A DNA stretch of 64,000 nt. Origin: Pinus tabuliformis (lineage: Eukaryota > Streptophyta > Pinopsida > Pinales > Pinaceae). Each line of letters opens with the position of its first letter. The stretch's first letter is position 1. The notes under the pieces were generated by a model that was not told where the DNA came from, made no database searches, and saw only the letters and a list, made by a program, of their open reading frames with translations. A program made the translations under genes and the position numbers. The stretch spans positions 952,981,705 through 953,045,704 of the forward strand of contig CM062817.1 in the NCBI GenBank assembly GCA_031772625.1, given 5' to 3'. This document shows, piece by piece, positions 1 through 12,370 of the stretch.

Positions 1-1522
1 TGTTGTCCAAATTGTGTCCACAGCTCCGTCATTGTGTTGCAGACCTTGTCTCTGATTTCATCCAAAGTCCCCCTCAATGAGGACCATTAGATCCACATGT
101 GCATGATTGTGTGATTTCTGCTTCTTCCTGGGTCTAGAAGTCTTCTTCTTGGTCCGCTTTAGCAATTTAAAGGGAGTGCTCTGCTCCTTGCCACCACCTC
201 CTTCCTCCTTAGACCATTCCTTATCCGTAGTATGTTGAGAAGCAGACTCCTCAACTTCCACTTTGGTATCCTTTGCAGCACAATCCTTTTTAGCAGCTAC
301 CTTGGCAACAACTTCATTCTTTTTCTATGTGGATTTTTCTTGGGCTCCTGCCTACTCAACCTCTTTATTTTTTGGCATTACCATCATATGTGCGGAGGAA
401 CTCTTTCAACCCTTTCTTGTTCCAGTGCCAAGATCTATGGGGTTCAACCACTCCCCTGGCCATTTCCTCACGACTTCCTATACATCTGCTTCAGTGACTA
501 GGCATGGAAACTTGTACCAAACCTTCTTAGGATGTCATCGTGCGTGGATAGATACGTTGTGAAAATATGCCTTGAACTCTGCGTATGCCTCCAACTGCTC
601 AAACAAGGTAGGTGACAACATCAACCTCTAGCTGATCACTGTGTGAAGGTCCATCTCGACCAGCACCCTAAATATCTTCATTTCCATGACCCTCTTTAGG
701 TCCTTTGTTGCTCACAGTGAAGTGAGCTTCACATCCTCTGGTATATTGACATCTTATGGAGGGAACTAAATGTCTTCTATTAGTCTCCACACAACTAGGG
801 AAATTAACAACAGCAGTCAGGTATAGTGGAATGCCTTGTCATTTTCTTATGCTTCGTGACAACTCAACAAAAAATCCTTACACAAATAATGTGCTCAGTT
901 GTACTCCACCCCGTTCATGCATTGTGTAGCCAATGAAATCACTGGAGCCAACACCTCGTCTGTGCAACACTTTCTCATGACCTTGCAAGCCAAAATTTGA
1001 GTGGAAAACTGCACCGTCTTGTCTGTGACTGAGCGTATGGAATATCCACGTGTATTCTTTACTAAACCAAACTCACTCTTCATTCTATTCACGAGTTTCT
1101 TTTCTTTACTCTTACCTCCAAAATCCTCGGCTGGATCCACCCCTTGGTAGGGAAATCTTGTGATGCGGTAGATCAACATATCTGTGATGGAGATTGGTTC
1201 TCCCAACCAGAGACACCTATCATGAACCAAGGTAAGCAATTGGCGTACGCACATGTTGTTGATGGTGGTTCGACTAAAATGCGGTACCTATAGCATATTT
1301 AGCAACCCAGCATTTTCCACCTCCACGACCCACTTCATAGTCTCCAGTCGTGTGACTTTAGTCTCCTCACAGTATATCTTTGCCAAATATTTGTTTTTCA
1401 CAAATTACGAAATTTTTTCATGATCAGCCAGATCCCAATATTCCATTTTAAGTGCAGGAATGTGCCCTAAGAGGGCACCTCCAAATACCACCTTTTTAGG
1501 AAACAATGGTGTAGAGACTGGT
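1..1522 (-). pseudogene. 3' sense ORF of gypsy element G3, left part (plant transposon-protein-like)
   Basis: Minus-strand coding-like sequence runs through this interval but is broken by several stops. The longest open piece is 895-1254 (119 codons). The frame reads on upstream toward 1522 and downstream into a Lys/Glu-rich tail at 58-261. A stretch around 1000-1250 with a Leu-Gly-Glu-Pro-Ile-Ser core and a conserved Cys-Met-Asn-Gly region resembles the uncharacterised 'putative plant transposon protein' domain found in plant gypsy-type elements. That assignment rests on recognition, not a search. The ORF lies 3' of integrase, in sense with the G3 pol genes. Its upstream part is at 16578-17034, on the other side of the inserted element G2. 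The window edge cuts the left end. No function is known. Confidence 0.55.
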
Positions 1523-2462
1523 TGAGGCCTCGAAAATCATTGCTTACAACATTGGGGGAAAACCACCCGATCCGGACTTTGGTTGGCAACTCCTTTTATG
1601 TTTGGTATAGTGGCTCCGACTCAGGGTAATGGGACCAGTTTCCGAATATAAATATGATAGTGTTGACAGGGTGATATATGATAGTTTGGAGGAATTTTTA
1701 TGCTAAAAGTAATCTAATCTAAACTAATAACCACATGCATATATCCTAATTTAAACACTATCTGGCTATGACTATACCCAGGAATAAAATTGAAATATGC
1801 GATCTACAATAATGTCCTAAAGCAATTAGTAATAAAGATCATTCAACTGCAATAAGAAGTGAAATCGTTTTAAAAATAATCATTTTGGATAAATAGTTAG
1901 CCGAAATGATTGTGAAAGATATATCGCATAAGAAATTATTTATATATTCAGCATAAAATTTAGGCCATCAACATAAAAAAGTGCAATAATGCTAACCAAG
2001 CTTTAAACTTTCATACATAAACAATTTGACATAAATAAAACAAAATCACAAGATAAAAGTACCATTTGTAATAAGTTCTTCTCATGTGTTTCAACAATAT
2101 CGACTTACTTCCAATCAATCCAACACCATCTAAGAGTAAAAAAGTGCAATTTCATTAGAAGATGCTAGATAAGATGAAAATAAATCTTGTACCATTCATT
2201 TCACCAGAGCTTCCTCAAAGGGACAGAAGTGCATGTTTTGAAGATTGTTTCTGATAAAATTTATGGACCCCTATCTAAATGCATGAGAGGGGTTTAAATA
2301 CCAAATTATAAATCCTAAGAATATATTATTACAAAAGTAGTTGAGGAGGTTTAAACCACCTTCCTCAAATTGTGCAAAACAAAACAAAAATAGAAATAAA
2401 ACATGGTGACTAACTCCTTTGCGTTTGATCTTTGAGATCGCAGATGTTCGTCATTAGTTTGA

Positions 2463-4240
2463 TTGGGTGGAGGTGGAATGAATTTCAGCCTGTTTTTTAG
2501 CTGAGGTTTGCTTAGCTGTCTTTTCTATAGATTCGGATGTATCCTTTTTTGACTCCTTACTTTTGCTTCCCCCATTATGTGACTGTTACTGTAATTTCTC
2601 TGACTCCTTGGTGGACTTCTCTTGGGACTTTGCTTCAGAATCATCTTTATAATTTTCTCTGGAGCTCACTTCTAGGCTTACGCTGGGAGTTGGCTCCCTT
2701 ATTGGCTCAATCAGTAATTGGTCCAATGGGACCTTTAACAATCTCCTTTCTCTGTATTCATGAAAGGCTTCAAGCTCTTCTGGGTCAAAAAGTAGTGATG
2801 ACATGTGCTTCACCTATGTGAATGTCTCTTTTTGTAGGAAGAATTCATCAAATGCGTCTTCCTCATGACTAAATACCTTCACTTTCACCATGGTAGTGAA
2901 GTCTTTGGCAGTGCCATTTGGGTCATACTACCTTCCTGGGAATTTAGGTAATTTTAGAGATTGCATGATCTCTGCTTCTTTGAATGCATGCCCCAGATCG
3001 TGCAGTGAAAATGCTCCACATTGCAACGGAAATGTAGGCCAAATGGCCTTTTTCGCTTCCTTTAATCCTTTGCTCAGCCCACCCTCACTAGCTATTTGAT
3101 AGGCTATCTCTCTAGCCATCAATTTGTCTGGAACATAGTATGGGAGGACATGCAGTGAGGTAATGCTCCCAAATACCCTGATATATGTGAATGTTTCCTC
3201 CCCAAACCATCTAGCCATTGGGAGGATATCTACCTCGGATTCCTTAGAAAACCTACGAGCATTTCAATTGTAAACTTGTTTATGGATAGGTAGCATGACT
3301 CCATGAATTTTTTTTTAAGAATGCAGGGAAATTGAGACTCCCACATGTCCTTATGATATATATGAATGGGAAGTGGATCCTTCACAGTCCACTTCCATCC
3401 CATGATAGGAAATTTTGAACCAAATCAAATTGCATTCATCACATAGGCACTCATAAAAAATGGAGGGTAAAACATCAAAGAGATACTCCTTCTCCTCCTA
3501 TAATCAATTATCACCTTTGCTAAATTATAAGAAAAAATTTGTGCCCAATTCATTCTGGTTGCATTTATGACTGCATCTATTAATGACAACCATTTTGGGG
3601 AAAATTTAGTTCTATCAGACTTGCCAAACATCCTACATAGCATGGTTGCTGCAAAATTATGCAGAGGAGAAATAGATTCAGTAGAGTACATACCCAATTT
3701 GTCCTTTCTGATCTTGCCTCATTATTCGACCAGGTCTAGGTGACATCTGTTGGGTCCTAGTTCTCTTTGGAAAACTTCTCATGGAACTATTTGTTGTAGA
3801 TTGTTTGTGGCTCTGGTAGGTGGTACATACGTCATAGGTTGTCTGACGAAAAATATCCCATAACCTCTTAGTTTCTATTTTTAAATTCTCTTTCTGAGAT
3901 ATCGGCCTGATCAATAATCCACTTAACCATATCTGTATAAGGGATTATCTTTGGGCGCGCGGCTATGTGATGAAGAAATGAGCATTCCGTCTCAAAAATG
4001 GTGGCATCTGAGGAAACACGACTGTTATTTGTGACCTTTGTTTCTAGAGGTCTTGGTTCCTCTTATTCTAATAAACCATACATGGTTTCCCATATAGAGG
4101 TCCCTCCTTCTCTGATGCATGTAGTATCTGTAAATAAAGGAGTCATTTTTTATTTCTCAGACGCAACTACCTTTCCCTTCTTTGCCACTGCTCCCAAAGA
4201 CTCTTTCTTTGGATTCTTCCTGAAAATGGAGAAAAACAAT
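2463..4240 (-). pseudogene. LTR-embedded ORF of G2, left copy
   Basis: A decayed reading frame lies entirely inside the LTR, in sense with gag-pol. Open pieces lie at 3678-3914, 3425-3697, 2928-3218 and 2586-2813. Joined in order they give a protein-like sequence with a Lys-rich N-terminus, a middle part containing the motifs ILPVARWFGE-like and LPYYVPDKLMAREIAYQ, and a charged Glu/Ser/Lys-rich C-terminus. The same order recurs in the other LTR, so this was a real coding region when the LTRs were made. I do not recognise a known domain with a function. About 490 bp encoding a Gln/Asn-rich segment is deleted here and retained in the right copy. Confidence 0.7.
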
Positions 4241-4920
4241 AGCTAACGGATATACAGAGATAAGAATGAACGTAAGATGGAATAATATAGATAACTTGAA
4301 AATGTGATAAGAAAGGAGTTTCATTTGAACGCAAGTGAGAAGATATCATATCATGTTGAATGGCTTTTCACACATAAATGCCATTAACCTTTACTAAATG
4401 CCCACTAATGGTTTGTTATCTCTTAGCTTTATTGCTCATTAATGTCCTCATCGTAATCCGGGAAGGAAGCTTCTAGGGTGGCGAGCCTTTAAATTGCAAA
4501 AATGCCAATTTTGTGATTTGCGAAGCAATATCACAAATAACATTATCGAATCGTGTTTGTATGCTTTCCTTATCATTTATGTGAAATGTGATATGCGGGC
4601 TGTTCACTTTTGTTTCCAAAACATAGCTCATTTGTCAGGTTTTCTTGTGTAAATCCCCTTTTATTATGCATCAAACCTAAATACTTGTCTGTGACATATC
4701 TTGGGAGTGGGTCCGGGTCTCAATCACATTTCACAATCTCGACGGATGGTAAGTTTGCAGTGTTCTTTCAAATGTCCGAAATGAGATGCGATAAGGGAAA
4801 TGTTGTCATCAAAATTTCGCATCTCTCACATTTTAAGGTAACTTGTTAAGATGTGCCTTCTAAAAATAGCGATATGCGATGCAGGCCTTAGTTTTAATAA
4901 GAAATGCCTTAGGACTTTGT

Positions 4921-4928
4921 TTATATAA
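4921..4928 (-). promoter_or_regulatory. possible TATA box in 3' LTR of G2
   Basis: TTATATAA reads the same on both strands. It lies about 300 bp inside the element-orientation start of the LTR and upstream of the LTR-embedded ORF. It is conserved in the other LTR at 16271-16278. Its position suits a U3 promoter, but this is inference. Confidence 0.35.
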
Positions 4929-5227
4929 GAAACGTACTAGTTTCAAAGTGTTATAGTGCGGAGTCCTCTTTTGATCGCTTTTCGCTAGATTTGGTGGATT
5001 AGAAAGGCTTTCAATCATGCTTGATTGTGCGATATGCAGGAAAGACAGAAATTTACTAGTTTTTTGAAAAGGTGTTTGATTGATATCTTGTTTTATTCGA
5101 AAATTTAATAAGGAAAATGCCTGAATGCTCAATTTATTTTTGGAAGGATTTTTTTAAAGGGTCCCCATTTATTATGTAATATTAACTACTAATATTAACA
5201 AATGGGGGTTTGTTGAATAGCACAACA

Positions 5228-6336
5228 ATTGGTGATTCACTTGGAAGCACCAGTTATCTTTGATATTTTTTTAAATTTCTAAAAGCTTCCAAAATAAAGA
5301 TGGTTTAGAAAATAAAAATTACATGAAATATAAGATAAGTCATACTGCTCTTTGAATATTTAAACAACATCCACTTAACTATCATCCTTTTGATTATCCT
5401 CTTACATAAGAAAGTTACTTTGTCTACATCAGTCATTACTTGGTTTTAAAGATAAAAACAGGGAGGCTCTTCACAGATCAGTTTTTGGTATACTCAGTTG
5501 TCATAGGTAGAGCCTCTGCTGCCAGCAAGTGTTCATAGCCTCGACAGGGTTACCTTTTAACCATCAATGGTTCAGTATCCCACCTAGGTCAGAATATAAT
5601 TTTTAAAGATAAGCTCATATTTGTATACTTATTTCCTTTTATTTTATGAAATAATTCTTTTTCTTCAAAATTTCATTTTTTATCCCTTAAAGGACAATGT
5701 CTTGGTTTGGTGACCAAAATTTACAATGCCATTCACTTGATTATAACTTAACTAAAAAAGTTGTCTCTTAATGAGACCCCTTGTCTTTTGATTAATACAA
5801 TCTCAAGTCATTACCCTGTTTTGATATGCAGTATTCGTAATGTCAGCTAGTTATAACCTTATGATCATGGTTAGCCAACTTTTGATGAGACCTCTTATCC
5901 TTGAAGCTTAAGTATATTTTAGAATTAAACTCTAAAAAATGTAAATTGAACAGATGAGGAGAATCATTCGCTCCTTAAGAGCTTCTCGGTGACAATTGTA
6001 GATTTTAAAGATACTTTTTTGTAGAGAGGCTTTGTTTTGTTATTGATACTTTTCTTGACTGATGTAGAGGCAATGTTCCTTTCTAAAGTTAAGCTTTATC
6101 AAAGATCAAATAATTTTGGTAGAGAACAAGAAATTTCAGAGCAATAGAACTTAACCCTATATTTTATGTGTGAAAGTCATTTTCATAACAATCTTTACTT
6201 ATATAAGTGAAAAGTCAAAAAATAAAAAGAGACTATTATTTGTAAAGCCAAAAGTAAATGTTCTTCAACTTGTATTATTCTTTCTAGAAAAATAAAATAA
6301 AGGCAATAATATACAGTGAATAGAAGAGATCATCTT
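5228..6336 (-). other. 3' untranslated region of G2
   Basis: About 1.1 kb lies between the integrase stop and the 3' LTR. It is AT-rich and I found no frame worth reporting. A polypurine tract would be expected next to 5227 on the minus strand, but none is obvious there. Confidence 0.5.
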
Positions 6337-7410
6337 CTATGGAAAATATTTCTTTAAGATATGCCCATTAACAGGTAGAGATTCTCTCTTGCTTGATAAA
6401 TCCTGCAATAAAAAGGTTGATGGGCCTATTTGTTCCACAATCTGAAATGGGCCAAGCCACATTTGTTGGAACTTGGTATGCTTACCTTTTTCCTCGTGGG
6501 CTTTATCCCATTTCAATACTAGGTCTCTGAGTTGAAAATATTTTGAACTTACAGAATTTGAATCAAAGGAAGCTTTGACTAATTGTTGATGATGTGTGTG
6601 TGTGATTCTGGCCTTTTCCCTTTCCTCTTCGAGCTTGAGGATTTGTAATTGTCTAACTTTCATAGAAGAGCAAGGGGTTTCTTCAATAAACTGAACTAGG
6701 GCTAGAGAGGGAATAACTACATTTTGTAGGTAGGACAACTTCTTTCCCATAGACCAAATTAAAAGGAGAAGTGCCAATGGAGGCCTTCTGAGTTATTCGA
6801 TTTACCCATAGAGCAAATATTAAAGACTTATGCCAGTTCTTTTGATTTTGGTCAACAGTTCATTTAATAATCCTTATGAGATTTTTGTTTGTAGATTTAG
6901 CTAACCCATTTCCCTGTGGATAATAGTTAGCAGAGTATTTAAGCTTAAAACCTCTTTTAAGAGAAAATTCTGTCATAGCATTGCCTAAAAAATAAGATGC
7001 ATTATCAAACATCAGGGTAGATGGCAGACCAAATGATAAATTGATCAATGAATTCAATGATGTTTTCAAAATTGGCTACCTTGAGTGGAATGGCCTCCAC
7101 CCATTTTGTGAAGTAATTAGTTGTTGTAAGGATATATCTATGCTTCTTAGAAGAATGAGGAACGATCTCACCTATTATGTCCAATCCCCATTGCTCAAAT
7201 GGTTGTTCAATATTGACTGGTTGTAATGGTAATGCAGGTTTTCTCTGTCTCCCAGCAGTTGTTTGAAAAACTTTACATCTCCTTACATAACTATGTGTAT
7301 CCTTGAATAATGTTGGCTAGTAATAGCCAACATGCAGGATTTTATGTGTGGTGGTATCTCCTCCAAAATGTCTGCCATCTGGTCCATCGTGGAGTTCCTG
7401 CAACACCTTT
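6337..7410 (-). pseudogene. integrase of G2
   Basis: A gypsy-type integrase joined to RNase H in one polyprotein. The N-terminal zinc-binding part (His-His, about 7325-7400) is followed by the core with the first Asp in a WGLDII context (about 7190) and the second Asp in FDNAS (about 7000). The third catalytic residue, normally Glu in a GNGLAEST-type motif, reads Lys here (about 6895). The C-terminal part (6337-6777) has the WLGPFQI motif typical of gypsy integrases (GPF/Y module). No chromodomain is visible after it. The frame is broken between 7316, 7069 and 6777. The Glu-to-Lys change alone would abolish strand transfer. Confidence 0.85.
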
Positions 7411-8270
7411 TCTACCTCAATTTTTTCAAGACATCTAAGTAAAACATAATCATAATTTATTCTAAACAGCACATTATTGACGATTTGATATTGTCTAGCT
7501 TTTAGCCTCAAGACCCTTCTCTTCTTATAATTTAATTGCGTTGGGGCATATGCATTTCTTAAGTAAAATATGATATCATCATAACTTGACTCAGTGTCGT
7601 TAAGTCTTACCTCATAGACTTGTACATCATCACCTGAGTCTTGTAGTGTTGATAAATTAGATGCTCCTACTAACATCCTACAAAAACCTTGACCTTTTAC
7701 AATTTTTGTTGGTCTGATTTCAATGTCATATTCTTGCAGAGCTGTCACCCAATTTTCTCTTTTCTCACATACATCCCTTTGTATCAGTAGATTTCTCATT
7801 GCTAAGAATGGAACTATTACTTTGGTGTGGGTTTTGAGGAGAAAAGGTCTGAAGTGTTTTGTTGATTTGAAAACAACAAAAGCTTGTTTTTCAACATCTG
7901 AGTAATTCAATTCATCTCCTTGCAAATTGGAGCTAAAGAAAGAGATTGGGGCTTCGGCTTTTTCTTCATTGACTTGTGTCAATATGGTTGCATACGATTT
8001 CTCGGAAGCCAAAGTATATAAAATGAAATTATTTGAAAAAATTGGAGTTGCTAATGAGGGAGCATTAATGATTGCTTGTTTAATCAAATCAAAAGCTTCA
8101 TGTTATGTGTGTACCCATTTAAAAAGATAATTTTTCTTTATCATATATTGAAGAGGTAAAACAATTCGTGAGAAGTCAGGGACAAATCTTTTAACAAAAT
8201 TTGTCCAACCTAGGAAAGATTGCATTGATTTTTTGTTATGAGGTAAAGGAATTTCAGATATTTCTCTTAT
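7411..8270 (-). pseudogene. RNase H and connection domain of G2
   Basis: This is the domain between RT and integrase that degrades the RNA strand of the RNA/DNA hybrid. The open part at 7317-8087 starts in the RT/RNase H connection. It contains the LYTLASEKSYATIL motif (the first acidic residue is replaced, as in many gypsy copies), then the SDVEKQAF segment and the HFRPFLL segment. Its C-terminal end carries the start of the integrase zinc finger. A frame break separates it from the RT piece at 8271-8684. Confidence 0.8.
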
Positions 8271-9130
8271 TCAATCAGGGTCAATGTGTATCCCTACTTT
8301 GGATACAATGAATCCAAGGATTTTTCCTTCACTTAATGCGAAGAAAGATTTCTTAGGATTAAGAGAAATTCCATATCTTTGACAACACTCAAAGATTTGT
8401 TTTAAATCTCTCAGATGATTACTGCGATTTTGGGAATATACACTTATATCGTCTAAGTAAATTACTACTGATTTGTTTACAAAAACTTTGAAGGCTATGT
8501 CCATGGCTCTTTGGAAAGTAGCACCTGAATGAATTAGTCCAAATGGCATCTTCTGATAAGCATAAATGCCCCATTTTGTCCTGAATGTAGTTTTCAGCTG
8601 GTCTAGTGGATGTACTAGGATCTGATTATAACTTGAGAATCCATCCAGGAAAGACATTAGTTCTAAGCCTACAATTGATTGCAATATCTGTTACATAGGA
8701 GGCAATCGAAAGTTGTCCTTCTGACATGCTTTGTTTATATTGTAGAAGTCTATACATATTTGAATATCGTCATTCTTCTTTCTGACTGGGACAAGGTTGG
8801 AGACCCACCTGGAATGTTTGAGAGGGAAAATAATCTTGGCTTTCAGCAGTTTGTTCAATTCAGATTTAATATGATTTTCTAAATTAGGATGGATTTTTCT
8901 TAATTTCTGCTGAACGGACTTTTCATCAAACGTCATGGGGATAGTATGTTGAATAATAGAAGTTTCATACGTTTTAAGATCTTCATAGTTCCATGCAAAG
9001 ACATTCTTATATTTCTTCAACAAACGTATAAAGGTTGATTTCTCATCTGACGTATTTTCAAGGATTAGATTAATATTTTGAGGCTTAAGGTTAGTACGAA
9101 GGTTAATCAATGCAAAACTTAAAGTTGAAC
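8271..9130 (-). pseudogene. reverse transcriptase of G2
   Basis: The core polymerase of G2. The N-terminal fingers lie in 8691-9130 with a WVSNLVPVRKK motif, followed by ICIDF (catalytic Asp retained). After one in-frame TAA near 8688, the palm continues in 8271-8684 with the SFLDGFS motif, MPFGLIHSGATFQRAMD and the active site YLDD (codons at 8448-8459). The catalytic aspartates are present, so the stop near 8688 is the main visible lesion. Upstream the same reading frame runs from the extra RNase H-like domain. Confidence 0.88.
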
Positions 9131-9419
9131 TCTGAAGTTTTGAATTGGTGGGTCGTTTCAACCTATTCTTGCGGTCGTATAAATCTTCCAACTTAACCAT
9201 AGACTTTGGTATAGCATTATTGGTTGTTTCTTGCTTAAGTTGGTTGTCATGTTGGTCTTCGTCAACTATCTGGTCATCATAAGAGCCTTCTGATGTCAAA
9301 AAGCTTATGATATCTGGATCATTATTAAAGACTCTCCAATTGGTGATATTTTCAAGAATAGAAGGCCTAAAAATAAATTCAATAGAAAAGTGATCAAGAC
9401 TATAATCTCCTGGTGGAAT

Positions 9420-9800
9420 AAGCTTGGAAGCCACATTAGCTAAGAGATTGGTGCTTGTGTTTTGGAGTCTCGGAATAGGGGAAATATTAAATGATGTAAA
9501 GTGGGAAGTCATGTTTTGGACTAACGCCCGATAGTGTTACAAATGTCCTCACAAACATTGTATAGTATTTCTTACCTGCTTTATCACAATTTCTAAATCT
9601 CCAAGCACTTGGAGGTATTTGATATTAAGGCTAATGGATTTATACAAACCTTGAACTAATGCTTCATATTCAGTAGTTTTGTTTGTGCAGTCAAATTCAA
9701 TTCTACATGCTAGCATAGTCTTTTCCCATTATGGGCTAACTAATATGCATCCTTCTCCTGCTCCATCATTGGATTTAGATCCATCAAAAATAATTTCCAA
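9420..9800 (-). pseudogene. extra RNase H-like domain upstream of RT in G2
   Basis: Between protease and RT the minus strand encodes an RNase H fold signature. It has FDGSKSN with GAGEGC after it (about 9785-9745), TTEYEAL (about 9670) and a GDLEIV motif (about 9595). A C-terminal PRLQNTSTNLLANVA segment (about 9470) stands where archaeal/plant-type RNase H has N..AD.LA; the final Asp reads Asn here. Stops or frameshifts interrupt it near 9740 and 9530. Archaeal-type RNase H is known in plant Tat-lineage elements, usually downstream of RT. A position before RT is unusual to me. The domain is probably inactive in this copy. Confidence 0.7.
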
Positions 9801-10255
9801 AATAAAGAGATAACTACAGGTTTATCTACAAAATTTACACGCTTAGAAGTATATGTTTGGTTAAAGTTTTCAACTTGAGATACAACATAGTTTTCCAAGA
9901 AAGGTGAAGTATAAGCATTAAAATTTCCTAGAAATGATTCTATTGAGTAGTTTCCGATGATATTGTTGTTATAAACAATTGGTTCATTTTCTCCTTATAG
10001 CTCTGTGACTATGTAATTTTGATGTTTTTAATGATCAACCCTTATTTGATTTGTCTTGCCATTATAGGGAAGCCACATGTGAGACCAGTGAGTCATAAAA
10101 TAACCATGAAGCTTTTCTGACCAATCTCTACTAAGGATTAAGCCATAGAACTCGGGAATATCAGCTACAAGAATGTCAATGACTTGATAGACTTTGGGAT
10201 TTGACGAGAGTCTGATGGTTACTTGATTAAGTTCCCCAACAACTTCAACTTGAGA

Positions 10256-12340
10256 TCAATCTAACTGCACAATGCGTACAACAAATTTTTGGGGCTGAAC
10301 ATTCAACTTTCCACAAACTGTTCTATGTAAAATGTTAGATGAAGCTCCTGAATCAACTAAAAAGTTGTGTAATTTTCCATTAAAAATTTCAAAAGTAATG
10401 AGAAATGGAGGACTATGGGATTTATATCTTCCTCCAATCAGAGCAATGTCAGTTGGATCAATTTTGTTTAAAGAGGTGCTAAGGGGTCTTTCCGTTTCTT
10501 GAGTAGCTTGTGAGATCACAGCAGCAGGAAGAGGTGAAGTAGGTACTTCTTTGAGTTCCTTAAGGAGTAGCTTCTGTTGATGTTTCAATTTGCTAAGCTC
10601 ATGAGAGGTGATGTTTTCCCTACTCTTTTTCATATTATCAACAATATTGTATTCCATTTCATCAGATACTATCAGAGTTTTAGTTGAAGGTGAAGAATTC
10701 AATTGAGAAGGAGTAGTTTGAATGGATTTTGGTGAACATTTCTTAATTGATGTTTTTTCCTTGGGAGGTGGAATTGAAGCCTTCTGCTTTGGATTTGTTT
10801 GCGTCAAATCAACAAGGTTTTTACTTCGGGTGGCAACATGAAGTGCTTCTTGTGTTTCTTCATTGGGAAGTATAAAATCCCACATTCCTTGTAACTCTAC
10901 CACTTCTTCATCATCTATTTGTTCTTCATTTGTTGAAACTTCATCTTCCTCTCCATCTGATTCAACATTTGATATAGCATTTGGAGGTTTAGGATCAGCA
11001 GGGGAATTCCTTTTAAATGGTCTAAAAGATTTCTTAGAGGAAGTCTCTGCTACCTGTTTTTTAATATCAACCATTTCATTAGACATGGTTTTGAGGACTT
11101 TCTGCAAACCTTCAAGATCAAAAGGATCTTTTGGTGGTTTCTTCTTGGATTCATCCCTAAAAGTCACTTTCTTGGATTTTCGTTCTTCTAATGTGTTTTT
11201 CTTATCTACAGCTAGAATGCGTTTTTCTACAACTATTGCCTCTTTCATATTTTCTGCCAAAGTTGGTTTGGAAGCTCTATCAACGAAAATAGTTGTGTTT
11301 GAAGGGAGAGCATAAATATACCACTCATTTTGGACCTCATCGCTGGGCTTAGATGCCACTGGTATCTTATTCAATAATTTATTGAAGCGAGAGTTGAAGT
11401 ATTTTATTGGTTCTTTAGGTTCAACTTTCAAATTGGAGAGATCATTGATTAGGGTAGCCGTGGATCTATCATCTCCAATTTAATTAAGAACCACTCTTGA
11501 AAAGAATCCCAACTATTAATAGAACCTGATGGTAATGAGAAGTACCATGATCCTACTGCTCCTTGCAAATTATATGGAAATAATCTTACAACTGCATCTT
11601 CTTCTACTACTTCATTCAAGTTAATGGACAACATAAAATTGTTTATGTGTTCCTCAGCCAGTAGGCCACTATCAAGATTGAACTTTGGTAACCATTTCTC
11701 TGGATGGGCTAGCAACGGATGTAAAGGTGTATCCATCCTAACAGCTCCTGGATTTTTCCATGGCCTTTAAGGAGGTTGAGCCATTGTTGGTATCTGAAAA
11801 GAGGAACATCTGGCAGTGTTTGAAGGTGATTGGGTAGAGGAAGATGGAGTTCCATTACTTGTGTGAATCACGATCTGGAGTGGTGAGGTGGATGATTGGT
11901 CTTGTGATGATATGGATGGAATGAATTAAGATGATAAATGTGTTGATGAAAGTACCTCACTGTGAGATTCAGATGGTGTCTTCCTAGCTTTCTTATGACT
12001 TGGTAGAGGGAATTCAAATGGTGGGATTCCAAACTTTTCTCTCTGTGCTCTAGTTAACCGTTGAGATGGGGTAAACTGAGAGGTAACACTGTCTTGGGAT
12101 AACTCAGATTTCTCTTGGGATATCGAAATCCCCTGTAATTTATGAATCAAAGATTGGACTTCAGGGGCTTCAGTAGAAGAAGACTGATCTGACTTCTTCA
12201 GGATTTTAGCAGTGGGCTCTGTTGTTGGTTTTACAACTTCTTGCTTAGGACTAGGAGATTTGGAATGCAATCGAGAAGTTGGAGGTGATGGTGAGGGAGT
12301 TTTACTCTTAGAATGTCCTATTAATTTGGATTTACTTGCT
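10256..12340 (-). pseudogene. gag and protease of G2
   Basis: Capsid and protease region read right to left. The N-terminal part (11926-12270) is Ser/Pro/Lys-rich. The middle (11449-11736) is a typical retrotransposon gag core with a GAVGSWYFSLP motif. The next frame (10256-11431, 391 codons) begins with a gag tail containing KEPIKYFNSRFNKL, then a long charged linker rich in Lys, Glu and Ser. It ends with an aspartic protease motif FLVDSGASSNIL (about 10340-10370). I saw no CCHC zinc knuckle. The breaks at 11432-11448 and 11737-11925 are short frameshifts or stops. Confidence 0.85.
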
Positions 12341-12353
12341 ATTCACAGTCAGG

Positions 12354-12370
12354 TCCTCCTTCTAGCGCCA
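12354..12370 (-). promoter_or_regulatory. primer binding site of G2
   Basis: In element orientation the sequence TGGCGCTAGAAGGAGGA lies 6 bp inside the 5' LTR. It starts with TGG, as expected for pairing with a tRNA 3' CCA end. The matching tRNA was not identified. Confidence 0.65.

Larger units (their letters stand above)
1523..5227 (-). repeat. 3' LTR of G2
   Basis: This 3705-bp repeat matches 12377-16577 over its whole length, with many substitutions and small indels. In element orientation it starts TGTTGTG (at 5227) and ends CGAGGCCTCA (at 1523). Relative to the other copy it lacks about 490 bp near 2461, which corresponds to 13325-13810. The first kilobase in element orientation (5227 to about 4250) has no long frame and probably holds the promoter. 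Next comes a coding-like region (about 4240-2460), then AT-rich sequence to the end. Confidence 0.9.

Noticed and set aside
10863-11315. Plus-strand frame of 150 codons with Ser-rich product
   Set aside because: It is the antisense shadow of the Lys/Glu-rich gag linker of G2 and has no motif of its own.
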